From Spirosoma terrae (GTDB lineage: Bacteria; Bacteroidota; Bacteroidia; Cytophagales; Spirosomataceae): a DNA stretch of 64,000 bases. Both the position numbers and the translations under genes were made by a program. Within the stretch, counting starts at the first letter, position 1. Every line of letters starts with the position of its first letter. The DNA lies in the NCBI RefSeq assembly GCF_010435915.1, contig NZ_JAAFZH010000003.1, positions 248,001-312,000 of the forward strand, in the 5' to 3' direction. The notes below the pieces were generated by a model that ran no database searches, was not told the origin of the DNA, and saw nothing but the letters and a program-made list of their open reading frames with translations. Shown here piece by piece: positions 33,374 to 42,153 of the stretch.

Positions 33374-34294
33374 TTATAGCACTAAAAATTGGCTCAGATA
33401 ATTTCGGGCGGTCAGTATGGCTGTTTTCACGTCCTCTGGACTTCCTTCGTAGGCCTTGTCTTCTACTTCAATACAAACAGGTCCCCGATAGCGAACGTCG
33501 GTTAGGGCTGCGAAAAAATTACCCCAGCGAACATCTCCCAGACCCGGTAGTTTGGGGGAGTGATACTCTAGCGGGTTTGCCATGATGCCCACCCGATTGA
33601 GCTTGTCACGATAAATCTTAACGTCTTTGAGGTGAATGTGATGCAAACGGTCGCGATAATCATAAATGGGTTTCACCTCGTCCATCATCTGAAAAATCAG
33701 GTGACTAGGGTCATAATTTAGCCCCAGTATTCGCGATGGAATGATCTCGAACATGCGGTCCCAGATGGCGGGCGTTGTAGCCAGGTTCTTGCCACCAGGC
33801 CATTCGTCATCCGTAAACCACATCGGACAGTTTTCAATGCCGATTTTAACATTGTTTTCTTCGGCAACCTTCACAATTGTCGGCCAGTGTTCGGCATACA
33901 ATTTTAGGTTTTCACTGATGTTCAGCGATGGGTTACGACCAATGAATGTATTCACAACCGGTACGCCAAGTTTAGCGGCTGCCCGAATTATTTTCTTGAT
34001 ATGTTCCCGGTAAAATTCGGCCTGCTCGGGGTTGGGATCGAGCGGATTGGGGTAATAACCTAAGCCTGAAATCGATATGCCATACAACCGGGTGAGGCTA
34101 TGAATCTGGTCAACGTTCAGATTGTCTACATCAATGTGAGTTACACCCGCATACCGACGAGTGTCGGCGCTGCTACTGGGCCAACACATCAGTTCAACGC
34201 AAGTAAACTTATGTTCTGACGCAAATTTCAATACGCCATTCAGATCGTAATCGGCCAGAATTGCCGAGACAAAACCAAGGTTGAGCATGAGCAA
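33374..34294 (-). CDS. Cytoplasmic sugar phosphate isomerase/epimerase
   Basis: 306 residues, no signal peptide. TIM-barrel AP endonuclease 2/xylose isomerase-like pattern: HKFTCVELMCWPSSSADTRRY, GIENCPMWFTDDEWPGGKN, GLNYDPSHLIFQMMD, HIHLKDVKIYRD and PVCIEVEDKAYEG supply the likely metal Glu, Asp, His and Glu. Substrate unknown; relatives act on inositols or keto-sugars. A start two codons in (at 34288) is equally possible. Upstream of the PAP2 gene in a two-gene unit. Confidence 0.85.
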   Translation of the reverse strand: MLMLNLGFVSAILADYDLNGVLKFASEHKFTCVELMCWPSSSADTRRYAGVTHIDVDNLNVDQIHSLTRLYGISISGLGYYPNPLDPNPEQAEFYREHIKKIIRAAAKLGVPVVNTFIGRNPSLNISENLKLYAEHWPTIVKVAEENNVKIGIENCPMWFTDDEWPGGKNLATTPAIWDRMFEIIPSRILGLNYDPSHLIFQMMDEVKPIYDYRDRLHHIHLKDVKIYRDKLNRVGIMANPLEYHSPKLPGLGDVRWGNFFAALTDVRYRGPVCIEVEDKAYEGSPEDVKTAILTARNYLSQFLVL

Positions 34295-34402
34295 TAAACT
34301 ATCGTAAGGAAATAAAACGCTAAGATAGGCGATTGTTCGGAGAGTCGCTCGACCTACTTTGTGCTCTATTTCCCAGATAGTATGTGCCCGAAAATGTTGA
34401 TG

Positions 34403-34645
34403 TTAGGGGAGAACAATGCCCATACGGACCGCCCACATGGCCAGACCAACCCGGCTTTTTACCTGTAAACGGTCAAATAAGGCTTCTCGATAACCATCAA
34501 CCGTGCGCGGACTAACGCACATTTGATCCGCGATCTGGACGTAGGTTAATTCAGTACAGGCTAACTGGAGGAACAGAAGTTCCCGGCGTTTGAAACAAAA
34601 CGACGTAGGAATATGGCCGGAAAGGAGAGGGAGATAGGCTGTCAT
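34403..34645 (-). CDS. Stand-alone LuxR-type helix-turn-helix protein
   Basis: 80 residues consisting almost only of a LuxR/GerE DNA-binding domain: FKRRELLFLQLACTELTYVQIADQMCVSPRTVDGYREALFDRLQVKSRVGLAMWAV. No receiver or sensor domain is attached and none is encoded alongside. The domain is complete (four helices with the SPRTVDGYR recognition helix), so it is not an obvious truncation. It may be a small constitutive regulator or respond through a partner. Direct repeats TAGCTAAC occur just upstream. Confidence 0.8.
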   Translation of the reverse strand: MTAYLPLLSGHIPTSFCFKRRELLFLQLACTELTYVQIADQMCVSPRTVDGYREALFDRLQVKSRVGLAMWAVRMGIVLP

Positions 34646-34662
34646 GGTACGGTGCGTTTAGA

Positions 34663-34686
34663 TAGCTAACTACATGTCTAGCTAAC
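34663..34686. repeat. Direct repeats TAGCTAAC upstream of the LuxR-type gene
   Basis: Two copies (34663-34670 and 34679-34686), 16 bp apart, 18-41 bp upstream of the HTH gene start. Possible operator for autoregulation. Confidence 0.35.
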
Positions 34687-34819
34687 TAGCTGAAAGTAAG
34701 TACGTAGCGTACCGTTTTCAAAATCATGTGAGTTAACGGTAGTAGAGCCAGTTCTCGCTTAGTTAAGCGGTTGTTTATGTTTTTGTACAGGCACTTACGT
34801 ACGTAGTGAAGCGAATAAA

Positions 34820-34850
34820 AAAAACGGCTCTCGTACTGAGAGCCGTTTTT
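34820..34850. terminator. Intrinsic terminator of the small lipoprotein gene
   Basis: Perfect 13-bp stem AAAAACGGCTCTC (34820-34832) with its complement (34838-34850) and a 5-nt loop; on the minus strand the stem runs into eight T. Sits 24 bp past the lipoprotein stop. Confidence 0.88.
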
Positions 34851-34873
34851 GGAAATATATAAGTACAGATCGA

Positions 34874-35062
34874 TTACTTGATCGAATCTTTTTTCGTAGT
34901 ATCAGCAGCCATCGTAGTGTCGGCCGACATTGTTGAAGCAGTATCCGTCGAAGCCGTCGAATCCGTTACAGTCGTAGATGTTTCGGTTGATTCGGTTTTA
35001 GAGCTAGAGCAAGAGGTAGCCAGCGCCATCATCGACAGCAGAAAGAACGCATATTTAGCCAT
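34874..35062 (-). CDS. Small Ser/Thr-rich lipoprotein
   Basis: 62 residues from the ATG at 35062; the longer frame from 35134 lacks a coherent start. Signal peptide MAKYAFFLLSMMALATSC ends in a lipobox Cys18, followed by a low-complexity tail of Ser, Thr, Asp and Ala (TTVTDSTASTDTASTMSADT). No domain. Similar small lipoproteins are common in Cytophagales and may be O-glycosylated, as D-S/T-A-type sequences are glycosylated in Bacteroidota; here TDSTAS, TDTAS and ADTTMA give several candidate sites. Confidence 0.75.
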   Translation of the reverse strand: MAKYAFFLLSMMALATSCSSSKTESTETSTTVTDSTASTDTASTMSADTTMAADTTKKDSIK

Positions 35063-35193
35063 GTTTTTCAGAGAATTAGATGAATTGAAGTTATATGTCT
35101 TTAATCCAAATAATAGAAAGAAGTAACCCATCATTTTCTATTTTTTTTATAATTCTTTCATAAAAACATATTTTCTATGGCTAACTATAGCTA

Positions 35194-36051
35194 TTATGCT
35201 AGTTTATCCTTTAAAAATTTAATTGTTCGGCTCCAGGCCAACTTAGCGGCTGCCTCGTTGTAACGAGTAGGAGCAGTGTCGTTATGGAATGCGTGCTGGG
35301 CACCTTCATACACATAGAGTTCGTAGGGAACTCCCGCTTTTTTCAGGGCTTCTTCATAGGCTGGAATACCAGCATTGACCCGCTCATCCAAACCGCCATA
35401 GTGAAGTTGCACGGCTGCCTTGATCTTTGGCACGTCGGCTGCGTCGGGCTGACGACCGTAAAACGGAACTGATGCTTTTAAGTCAGCATCATGAACAGCC
35501 AGTTGGTTAGCCATGGCACCACCCCAGCAGAAACCAACGGCTCCCAACTTGCCGGTACTGTCGGGCCGGGTTTTCAGGTAGTCGAGCGCCTTCACGAAAT
35601 TCTCCCGCGTTTTCTGTGGGTCTAGTTTCCCGAACAAGTCACGGATTTGCGCTTCGTCGGTTGGCGTGCCCCCTGAGGCTGACAGGGCGTCGGGAGCGAG
35701 GGCCAGAAAACCGGCCAGTGCCAGCCGCCGTGTTACGTCTTCAATATGAGGATTTAAGCCACGATTCTCATGGATAACAACTACCGCCGGATACTTGCCA
35801 GCCGCGGCCGGACGAGCCAGATAGCCTTTCATGGTCGTGTCGGCGCCGGGGAACGTAACAGATTCCGTTTTGATACGTTCATCCTGCGATCCGATGGTTT
35901 CCGCTTTGGCGTAGTTGATCTCGAGCAGTGGTAACGTAGCGAGGGCGGTGGCCATACTGCCGGTTAGTTTGGCCAGACGTTTTAAGAAAACATCGCGTTT
36001 GAGGGGCTTATGCGTGTATTCGTCGAACAGATTGATAATTCGCTGATCCAT
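35194..36051 (-). CDS. Dienelactone hydrolase family protein
   Basis: 285 residues. An alpha/beta hydrolase of the DLH type with nucleophile Cys175 in GFCWGG, Asp222 in GGLDERV and His253 in GAQHAF, plus the VVVIHENRGLNPHIEDV oxyanion region. A hydrophobic N-terminal stretch (about 28-50, GSMATALATLPLLEINYAKAE) indicates export; KRDVFLKR before it resembles a degenerate Tat motif lacking the second Arg. DLH enzymes open lactone rings such as dienelactone; the exported Bacteroidota forms have unknown substrates. Confidence 0.9.
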   Translation of the reverse strand: MDQRIINLFDEYTHKPLKRDVFLKRLAKLTGSMATALATLPLLEINYAKAETIGSQDERIKTESVTFPGADTTMKGYLARPAAAGKYPAVVVIHENRGLNPHIEDVTRRLALAGFLALAPDALSASGGTPTDEAQIRDLFGKLDPQKTRENFVKALDYLKTRPDSTGKLGAVGFCWGGAMANQLAVHDADLKASVPFYGRQPDAADVPKIKAAVQLHYGGLDERVNAGIPAYEEALKKAGVPYELYVYEGAQHAFHNDTAPTRYNEAAAKLAWSRTIKFLKDKLA

Positions 36052-36254
36052 GAGCGGTTTTGGTTTAGTTCATGCCACAAAGCTGACGAATCAGCGAGTA
36101 AAACGCAATGCATTGTATAAGTAAAGCTTCCGGCTGGAGGGACGCTAGCACCTATGGGTTATTGCGTTGCCGGTTTTTACGGAAATTTGGCCTGCTAATA
36201 GGATCAATCAGTGAGGAAACCAGCTAAAAGCATGGTAAAACACAAGCCCCGTCC

Positions 36255-36262
36255 TACCTTTG
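36255..36262 (+). promoter_or_regulatory. -7 box of the fumC promoter
   Basis: TACCTTTG, exact TAnnTTTG match, 55 bp ahead of the fumC ATG. Confidence 0.6.
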
Positions 36263-36317
36263 CCGCTGAAATGGCCAGACAGTCTTTTGTCTAACTTCTT
36301 ATATCTTTCGTCTATTC

Positions 36318-37718
36318 ATGGAATACCGCATCGAAAAAGACACCATGGGCCCGGTTCAGGTACCGGCCAATGTCTATTGGGGCGCTCAAACCCAGCGTTC
36401 AATTGAAAACTTCAAAATCGCTCAGGACATCAATAAAATGCCGCGCGAAATCATCAAAGCCTTCGCTTATCTTAAAAAAGCAGCGGCTCTGACGAATCTC
36501 GATGCAGGTGTATTGCCAAAAGAAAAAAGTGATCTGATTGGGCAGGTTTGCGATGAAATTCTGGAAGGTAAACTGGACGATCAGTTTCCGCTGGTGGTGT
36601 GGCAGACTGGTTCAGGTACGCAATCGAACATGAACGTCAATGAAGTGGTGGCTTATCGCGGTCACGTACTGCAGGGCGGTCAGCTTACCGATGAGAAGAA
36701 ATTCCTGCACCCGAATGATGATGTGAATAAGTCGCAGTCGTCGAACGATACGTTCCCAACGGCCATGCACATTGCGGCTTACAAAATCCTGTTGGACGTA
36801 ACGATTCCGGGCATCACCAAACTGCGTGATACGTTAGCTGCCAAGTCGAAGCAGTTCATGAATATTGTGAAAATTGGTCGTACGCACTTTATGGATGCTA
36901 CGCCACTGACGCTAGGGCAGGAGTTTTCAGGATACGTATCGCAACTCGATCATGGTCTGCGGGCTATCAATAACTCACTGGCTCATCTAAGCGAGCTGGC
37001 CCTGGGTGGTACGGCTGTTGGTACGGGAATAAATACCCCGCCAAACTATTCGGAGAACGTAGCGAAACACATTGCCGACCTGACGGGCCTACCATTCGTT
37101 ACGGCTGAAAACAAGTTCGAAGCGTTGGCAGCTCACGATGCTATCGTAGAAGCGCATGGAGCCCTGAAAACGGTAGCTGCCAGCCTGATGAAAATCGGTA
37201 ACGATATCCGGATGCTGGCGAGTGGACCACGGGCGGGTATTGGTGAGTTACATATTCCTGACAATGAGCCGGGTTCGTCGATCATGCCGGGTAAAGTGAA
37301 CCCAACCCAGTGCGAAGCCATGACGATGGTAGCCGCTCAGGTAATGGGCAACGACGTAGCGATCAACTTTGGTGGCGCTATGGGGCATTTCGAACTGAAT
37401 GTGTTCAAGCCAGTGATGATTTATAACTTCCTGCATTCAGCCCGTTTGATTGGCGATGTTTGCGTATCGTTCAACGATAAGTGTGCGGAAGGTATCGAGC
37501 CAATCGAAGCGAATATCAAAAAACACGTTGATTCGTCATTGATGCTGGTAACGGCGCTGAATACGAAAATTGGCTACTATAAAGCTGCTGAAATTGCGCA
37601 GACCGCCCACAAGAACGGTTCGACGCTGAAAGAAACGGCGCTGAAACTCGGATACCTGACTGAAGAGGAGTTCAATGAATGGGTTAAACCCGAAGATATG
37701 GTTGGTGAGATTAAATAA
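36318..37718 (+). CDS. fumC: Class II fumarate hydratase
   Basis: 466 residues, usual length. [35 protein letters not shown] and the fumarase/aspartase signature [11 protein letters not shown] (319-329) are all intact. Homotetramer that converts fumarate to malate in the TCA cycle without an iron-sulfur cluster. The downstream mqo gene (14 kb away) would use the malate. Followed by a hairpin and, immediately after it, the FtsZ-like gene. Confidence 0.97.
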   Translation: MEYRIEKDTMGPVQVPANVYWGAQTQRSIENFKIAQDINKMPREIIKAFAYLKKAAALTNLDAGVLPKEKSDLIGQVCDEILEGKLDDQFPLVVWQTGSGTQSNMNVNEVVAYRGHVLQGGQLTDEKKFLHPNDDVNKSQSSNDTFPTAMHIAAYKILLDVTIPGITKLRDTLAAKSKQFMNIVKIGRTHFMDATPLTLGQEFSGYVSQLDHGLRAINNSLAHLSELALGGTAVGTGINTPPNYSENVAKHIADLTGLPFVTAENKFEALAAHDAIVEAHGALKTVAASLMKIGNDIRMLASGPRAGIGELHIPDNEPGSSIMPGKVNPTQCEAMTMVAAQVMGNDVAINFGGAMGHFELNVFKPVMIYNFLHSARLIGDVCVSFNDKCAEGIEPIEANIKKHVDSSLMLVTALNTKIGYYKAAEIAQTAHKNGSTLKETALKLGYLTEEEFNEWVKPEDMVGEIK

Positions 37719-37756
37719 TTGATCCAGCGAGAATCAATATAGTTGTTTACTTTAGG

Positions 37757-37786
37757 AGGTCGGCTACTAACTAAGCCGACCTTTCT
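37757..37786 (+). terminator. Hairpin with T-run between fumC and the FtsZ-like gene
   Basis: 9-bp stem AGGTCGGCT/AGCCGACCT (37757-37765, 37774-37782) followed by TTCTTT. It reads as an intrinsic terminator, but the next gene's ATG lies only a few bases later (37789). An AGGAGGT at 37754-37760 overlaps the left arm, so the hairpin could also hide a ribosome-binding site. Confidence 0.65.
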
Positions 37787-37788
37787 TT

Positions 37789-38661
37789 ATGCTCTCTCAA
37801 GATTATTCCTTCTCTGGCCAGCAGGGCGATAGTACAATCGTTGGAGTTGGCAGCACGGGCATCGCAGCCGTTGAGTATTTGCATCAAACCGGGGTGAAAG
37901 GGGTGAACATGATCGTTTGTGGTACCGATTCGGACGAAATCAGGGCTTCAAGGGTCCCCTATAAAATTCTTTTCTTACCGGAGGAACTAGAATCGGGGAA
38001 CAGCCTGGGCGTAGCATCGCTCCAGACGGTTTTAACGGAGCAGGAACCCGTTCTTATCGTTGCTGATCTCAGCGATAGCAATACTGCCTCTCTGGTCTTA
38101 CTTATTGCTCAATATGTTCAGGAAGGAGGCCAAACCTGTATTGCTATTGTCGTTAGTGAACCGGGCCAAAACGATACGTTCCTGGAGCGCTTGCAGGCGT
38201 ATGCTCACGGACTCATGGTCGTGCTGCCAACTGAAGATGAGCCGCAGGAAACAGTAAATCGATTAGTTCACACAGCCAATGCCCTGATCGATATGATTCA
38301 GGCTTTCGGTGGGGTCATTAGTGTTGATTATGCTGATGTTAAGCATATACTGAAAGGACGAGGACGTGCGGTTATTACCAGTGGTGAAGCAGAGGGCGAG
38401 CAGCGTGCTGCTGATGTAATAAAAAAGGCTATTGAGACAATAGAAGGCTTTTCGTTTGATTGGCAGCAGGCACAACGCGTACTGGCGGTTATGGCCTACG
38501 GGGGGGCAAAGCCAGCTACGATGAGGGAGCAGCTTATTATCAACGAGGGAATCAACAGCCGAATGGGAAGGGATGCCGCTATGTTTAAAATGGGATATAT
38601 TCAGGATGACTGGTTGGGCGAAACATTGAAGCTTGTCATCATGCTTTGGATGCCTGTCTGA
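37789..38661 (+). CDS. Degenerate FtsZ paralogue (tubulin-superfamily protein)
   Basis: 290 residues that align with the FtsZ core from end to end. DSTIVGVGSTGIAAVEYL (14-31) matches the T1 region, ALIDMIQAFGGVISVDYADV (165-184) and GEAEGEQRAADVIKKAI (199-215) match helix H7, the T7 loop and the strand after it, and DAAMFKMGY...LKLVIML matches the C-terminal subdomain. The tubulin signature GGGTGTG is gone; its place reads ADLSDSNTAS (92-101). The T1 glycines are reduced to GVGSTG. The T7 loop keeps both Asp residues (SVDYADV, Asp180 and Asp183), with Ser for Asn. There is no disordered linker or C-terminal FtsA-binding peptide. It probably cannot bind GTP normally but could dock on FtsZ. Shares an operon with the next gene (9-bp gap). 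Confidence 0.82.
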   Translation: MLSQDYSFSGQQGDSTIVGVGSTGIAAVEYLHQTGVKGVNMIVCGTDSDEIRASRVPYKILFLPEELESGNSLGVASLQTVLTEQEPVLIVADLSDSNTASLVLLIAQYVQEGGQTCIAIVVSEPGQNDTFLERLQAYAHGLMVVLPTEDEPQETVNRLVHTANALIDMIQAFGGVISVDYADVKHILKGRGRAVITSGEAEGEQRAADVIKKAIETIEGFSFDWQQAQRVLAVMAYGGAKPATMREQLIINEGINSRMGRDAAMFKMGYIQDDWLGETLKLVIMLWMPV

Positions 38662-38670
38662 GTAGTAATT

Positions 38671-39375
38671 ATGACTGCATTCGTTAAGAACGGTTTTGTG
38701 TTGATTAAAAGCCTGCTACTTAGTTGCTGTTTGCTAACGGGGTACAGCCTAGTAAACGCCCAGGATGTTGATGAAAACGGCACCTTCAATACGTGGTATA
38801 GTGAGCCAGAAGGTATCGATTGGCTACTGGACTCCTTTCGCCCGATCTATGATTTTCGCCCTGGGGAAACCATTGCGAGTATTGGTGCGGGACAGGGCGT
38901 GCGGGAGGTTGTTTTTTCGTTAATGGCCGATAGCCTTCTCGTTTACGTGCAGGATGTGAATCCGTATTGGCTGGAACCCGACCAATTGAGTAAAACGATC
39001 CGGAAAATTTATGACCGGGCGGGCCGAACTACCTGCACATCGCGTTTCATTCCCATACGGGGCAAAGAGAAAGAAACGCGGCTTCCTAAAGGCTTCTTCG
39101 ATAAAATCATCGTAGAAAATAGTTTGCATGAATTTACGTATCAGCCTGAAATGCTACGTAGCATTCGGGCAAATCTCAAACCCAATGGAGTGCTGTTGAT
39201 TTGGGAAGAAACAGCGACTAAACCGGATCGAAAGCACAAGGGTTGTGGCATGCCTATGTTCATGGATGACGCACTAATCAAACTGGTTGAAGAAAATGGC
39301 TTTCGCTTTGAAACGAAAACAATCGTGAATCCGCCTAAGGGCAGAGATGCCGTATTCGCCTTTCGGTTGAACTAA
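38671..39375 (+). CDS. Exported class I methyltransferase-like protein
   Basis: 234 residues. Signal peptide (about 1-30, SLLLSCCLLTGYSLVNAQ) followed by a Rossmann methyltransferase-like domain: TIASIGAGQGVREV is a motif I (about 69-82), YVQDVNPYW ends strand 2, FDKIIVENSLHEF is motif-post I and LKPNGVLLIWEE is strand 5. SAM is not expected outside the cytoplasm, so the protein may bind another ligand or the signal may be a membrane anchor. An alternative start at an inner Met without the signal is not obvious. Located 9 bp after the FtsZ-like gene and probably co-transcribed. Confidence 0.75.
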   Translation: MTAFVKNGFVLIKSLLLSCCLLTGYSLVNAQDVDENGTFNTWYSEPEGIDWLLDSFRPIYDFRPGETIASIGAGQGVREVVFSLMADSLLVYVQDVNPYWLEPDQLSKTIRKIYDRAGRTTCTSRFIPIRGKEKETRLPKGFFDKIIVENSLHEFTYQPEMLRSIRANLKPNGVLLIWEETATKPDRKHKGCGMPMFMDDALIKLVEENGFRFETKTIVNPPKGRDAVFAFRLN

Positions 39376-39402
39376 GTATAGGCAAATGTAAACGCTCAAC
39401 GA

Positions 39403-39465
39403 GTAGTTTTTGATAAGACGTATGCCATGTCTTGGAGACATGGCATACGTCTTATCAAAAACTAC
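39403..39465. terminator. 30-bp perfect inverted repeat between convergent genes
   Basis: Arms 39403-39432 and 39436-39465 pair perfectly over 30 bp around a 3-nt loop; the right arm includes the stop codon of the GH3 gene. The longest perfect stem in the window. Confidence 0.75.
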
Positions 39466-41804
39466 TTCATACTTAAGGCCGCCTTTTTGTACTTGGCGGT
39501 TCGGGAATCCTGAATGATGCCTTTCCAGTTCAGACCATATCCAAAATCATACGAATTTCCTTCTGAGTCAACGTAGGGCTTCATGTCGCGCGGCACGTCC
39601 TCGGCCTGTGCTTCAACGGTTTTCATATCGGCGGGCATTTGCATGGGCAGCAGGGCCGAAGGCTCGTGAGCGCCGGTCAGAATATCCATTAAGGCCTGAT
39701 CCTGAACGCCAAAATGGGCAAGAATAGCGTTTGACTGTTTTTCAAATTCGCCCACAACTGTCGGATTGGATACGAGGAGCGAAACAATTACCGGTTTTCC
39801 CTTCATGTTGGCGTAGGTGTCGGTTACCATGCCTAAATCGGTGGCGTTGATTGTCTTCGCGGTTTTGCCGTTATAAGTACGGTTGGTGAATTTTTCGAGT
39901 GGGTCTCCACCAGCAATGCTTGGATTACGAGTGCCTTGCGCCGTATAGTCGCCGTATTGAAGACTAACGGGAACGTATCCCGTACCACCCGCTTTAGCAT
40001 CGGCACTGTTGTAGCCTCCCCCAGAATTTGGACTCTGGATAAAGACCAGCGCATAATCGGCCTCATCTGGATTGTCGGTTACGGTGAAGTACTTTTTCAC
40101 AATGTTCAGATTAACCGGATACTCCAGTGATTCGGGTATTTCCATGCCCAGGAAATTCCGGCCAGCGGGCGTAAAGCGCTTCGGAATGTACACCTTTTTG
40201 CCTTTGGCTAATGGCAGCGCTTTCGCTTTGTTTTTCAGCATCACGACCGATTGGAGCTGGGTCTGATAGCCAGTCTGCATGAATTCGGCTTTGCCCACTG
40301 CGCTACTTGATTGCTCAGGGTCTAGATAAGGATTCTCGAACAAGCCAACCTGGAAAATATTTTTCAGCAATCGAACCGCCGATTGTTCAAATCGTGCCCG
40401 CATGGTGGCTTCTCCTTTCTCCTTAACCCCCATTTTGTACGCATCAATAACGGGACCCGCATCGTTGTTGCCGCCAAACTGATCGGCTCCGGCCATCAGT
40501 ACTTTGTAGTGGCGCTCAGGAACAGTCAGTTTTTCGACACCCCACGATTTCCCGGTTAGAAACACATCGACGGCTGTTTCGTTGGCGGTAATGAGCCAGT
40601 CGGTACAGACTACGCCGTCGTATTTGTATTTACCCCGAAGCAAATCACCAATAATATACTTGCTGTAGTTGTTGCCGACGTTTTCTCCATACTTTTTATC
40701 CTGGTCAAACGAGATCGTGTAGTATGGCATAACCGCCGAGGCCATGCCTGTTTTGCCCTTAAGCTTGAAAGCGCCATTGATAAAGGGTAAAAAATGCGTC
40801 GCGAAATTGTTGCCTGGATAAACCGCGTACTTGCCATAGCCATAGTGAGCATCGCGTCCGCCTTCGCCCGAGCCGCCACCAGGCCAGTGTTTTACCATCG
40901 CATTGACGCTATGGTAACCCCAGCCCCCCGTAATTTCATCCGCTCCGGTTGATGTCTGGAAGCCATCGATATAAGCACGGGCCATGTCGGTAGCCAGTTG
41001 CGGATCTTCTCCAAACGTACCATTGGCCCGATTCCATCGCGGATCGGTGGCCAAATCGACCTGGGGCGACAGGGCAGTGGCAATACCCAAAGCGCGATAT
41101 TCGGTTGCGGCAATTTGCCCGAAACGTTGTACCAGATCAGGATTGAACGTAGCGGCTAAGCCCAGTGAACTGGGCCACATGGAAATAGAGCCACCTGCTC
41201 CGGCATTGTATTCGGCGTCGGCACGCGTACCATGCCGGGGATCAGAACTGCTGTTGATTGGAATACCTAATCCCAGTCCTTCTACCAGTCCCTGTGCATT
41301 GTTGTTCCATTGGGCAGCGGCTTCCGGGCTTTGCACCGACGTAATAAGCACGTGCCTTAGATTGTCTTTGGTCAAAAACTCCCGCTGTTGATCGGAGAGG
41401 TCTGCTACGTTGGCGCCACTTTGCGTAAACACTTTGCCGCCGTATGTACCCGCAAACGGACCAGCGGGGGCTGCCGGAATAGGCTGGTGTCTGCTATAAA
41501 GCATCAGACCGGCAATTTGCTCGACCGACATCTTTGCGGCTAAGTCTTTGGCCCGTGCCGCTGCGGGGAGCCGCCAGTCTTCGTAAGGATCGAGTTTGCC
41601 GTTCTTATTGAGGTCTTTGAACGCTAGTCCATTAACTGTCAATAGTTTTACGCTGGAAGTAGGGGAGTAGCCTAGCGTCTGTCCACCTTTGTTGGCGACT
41701 TTTACCCAAGTTCCTACTTTGGTTTCAGTCCAGTTTTGGCCTGAAACAAAGCTTACTGGTCCAACAAGAAGCAGGCCAGCGCCGAGGAGTATGTACTTAA
41801 TCAT
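39462..41804 (-). CDS. GH3 beta-glucosidase-type glycoside hydrolase
   Basis: 780 residues with a signal peptide (about 1-22). The N-terminal barrel includes MSVEQIAGLMLYSRHQ, ARAYIDGFQ, VKHWPGGGSGEGGRD and the nucleophile Asp402 in DGVVCTDW; the C-terminal alpha/beta sandwich has the YALVFIQSPNSGG and VIVSLLVSNP strands. Before the barrel lies an EF-hand-type loop DLNKNGKLDPYE (about 63-74) that should bind Ca2+. Family 3 enzymes release terminal beta-linked glucose or xylose. Periplasmic or surface. Confidence 0.93.
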   Translation of the reverse strand: MIKYILLGAGLLLVGPVSFVSGQNWTETKVGTWVKVANKGGQTLGYSPTSSVKLLTVNGLAFKDLNKNGKLDPYEDWRLPAAARAKDLAAKMSVEQIAGLMLYSRHQPIPAAPAGPFAGTYGGKVFTQSGANVADLSDQQREFLTKDNLRHVLITSVQSPEAAAQWNNNAQGLVEGLGLGIPINSSSDPRHGTRADAEYNAGAGGSISMWPSSLGLAATFNPDLVQRFGQIAATEYRALGIATALSPQVDLATDPRWNRANGTFGEDPQLATDMARAYIDGFQTSTGADEITGGWGYHSVNAMVKHWPGGGSGEGGRDAHYGYGKYAVYPGNNFATHFLPFINGAFKLKGKTGMASAVMPYYTISFDQDKKYGENVGNNYSKYIIGDLLRGKYKYDGVVCTDWLITANETAVDVFLTGKSWGVEKLTVPERHYKVLMAGADQFGGNNDAGPVIDAYKMGVKEKGEATMRARFEQSAVRLLKNIFQVGLFENPYLDPEQSSSAVGKAEFMQTGYQTQLQSVVMLKNKAKALPLAKGKKVYIPKRFTPAGRNFLGMEIPESLEYPVNLNIVKKYFTVTDNPDEADYALVFIQSPNSGGGYNSADAKAGGTGYVPVSLQYGDYTAQGTRNPSIAGGDPLEKFTNRTYNGKTAKTINATDLGMVTDTYANMKGKPVIVSLLVSNPTVVGEFEKQSNAILAHFGVQDQALMDILTGAHEPSALLPMQMPADMKTVEAQAEDVPRDMKPYVDSEGNSYDFGYGLNWKGIIQDSRTAKYKKAALSMK

Positions 41805-42153
41805 AGGTTAGCGTGATGCTGATTTAAGCGAATAGCTTTTAATGCGTAAAAAGTACGTAATGGAGCGTCAAAATAATCACTTTTTCTCGTCTCGTAAGTA
41901 CAATTACCTTAAAAATATACGAGTAGATCTGCCTGAGCTTGTTAAAATGAATGCATACCCAGTGAGGTTTTGTTATAAAGACTGCTGTGGATAACCCACC
42001 GTCATCCATTCAAGAATCAGGTGTAGGGTACTGGTTTAGTGCTTTTATCATCACTGAACTAAAATACTAAAAAATACGTGTATATACATGTAATTGGCGC
42101 GTAGGTTGTATGTACCCGATTGTCAATCGTCAGGATGTGATCATAAAGATCAG
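41805..42153. other. Intergenic region upstream of the GH3 and YgiD-like genes
   Basis: 349 bp, divergent, AT-rich in the middle. It must hold both promoters. I see no TAnnTTTG match with a good -33 partner and no gene or RNA. Confidence 0.4.
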
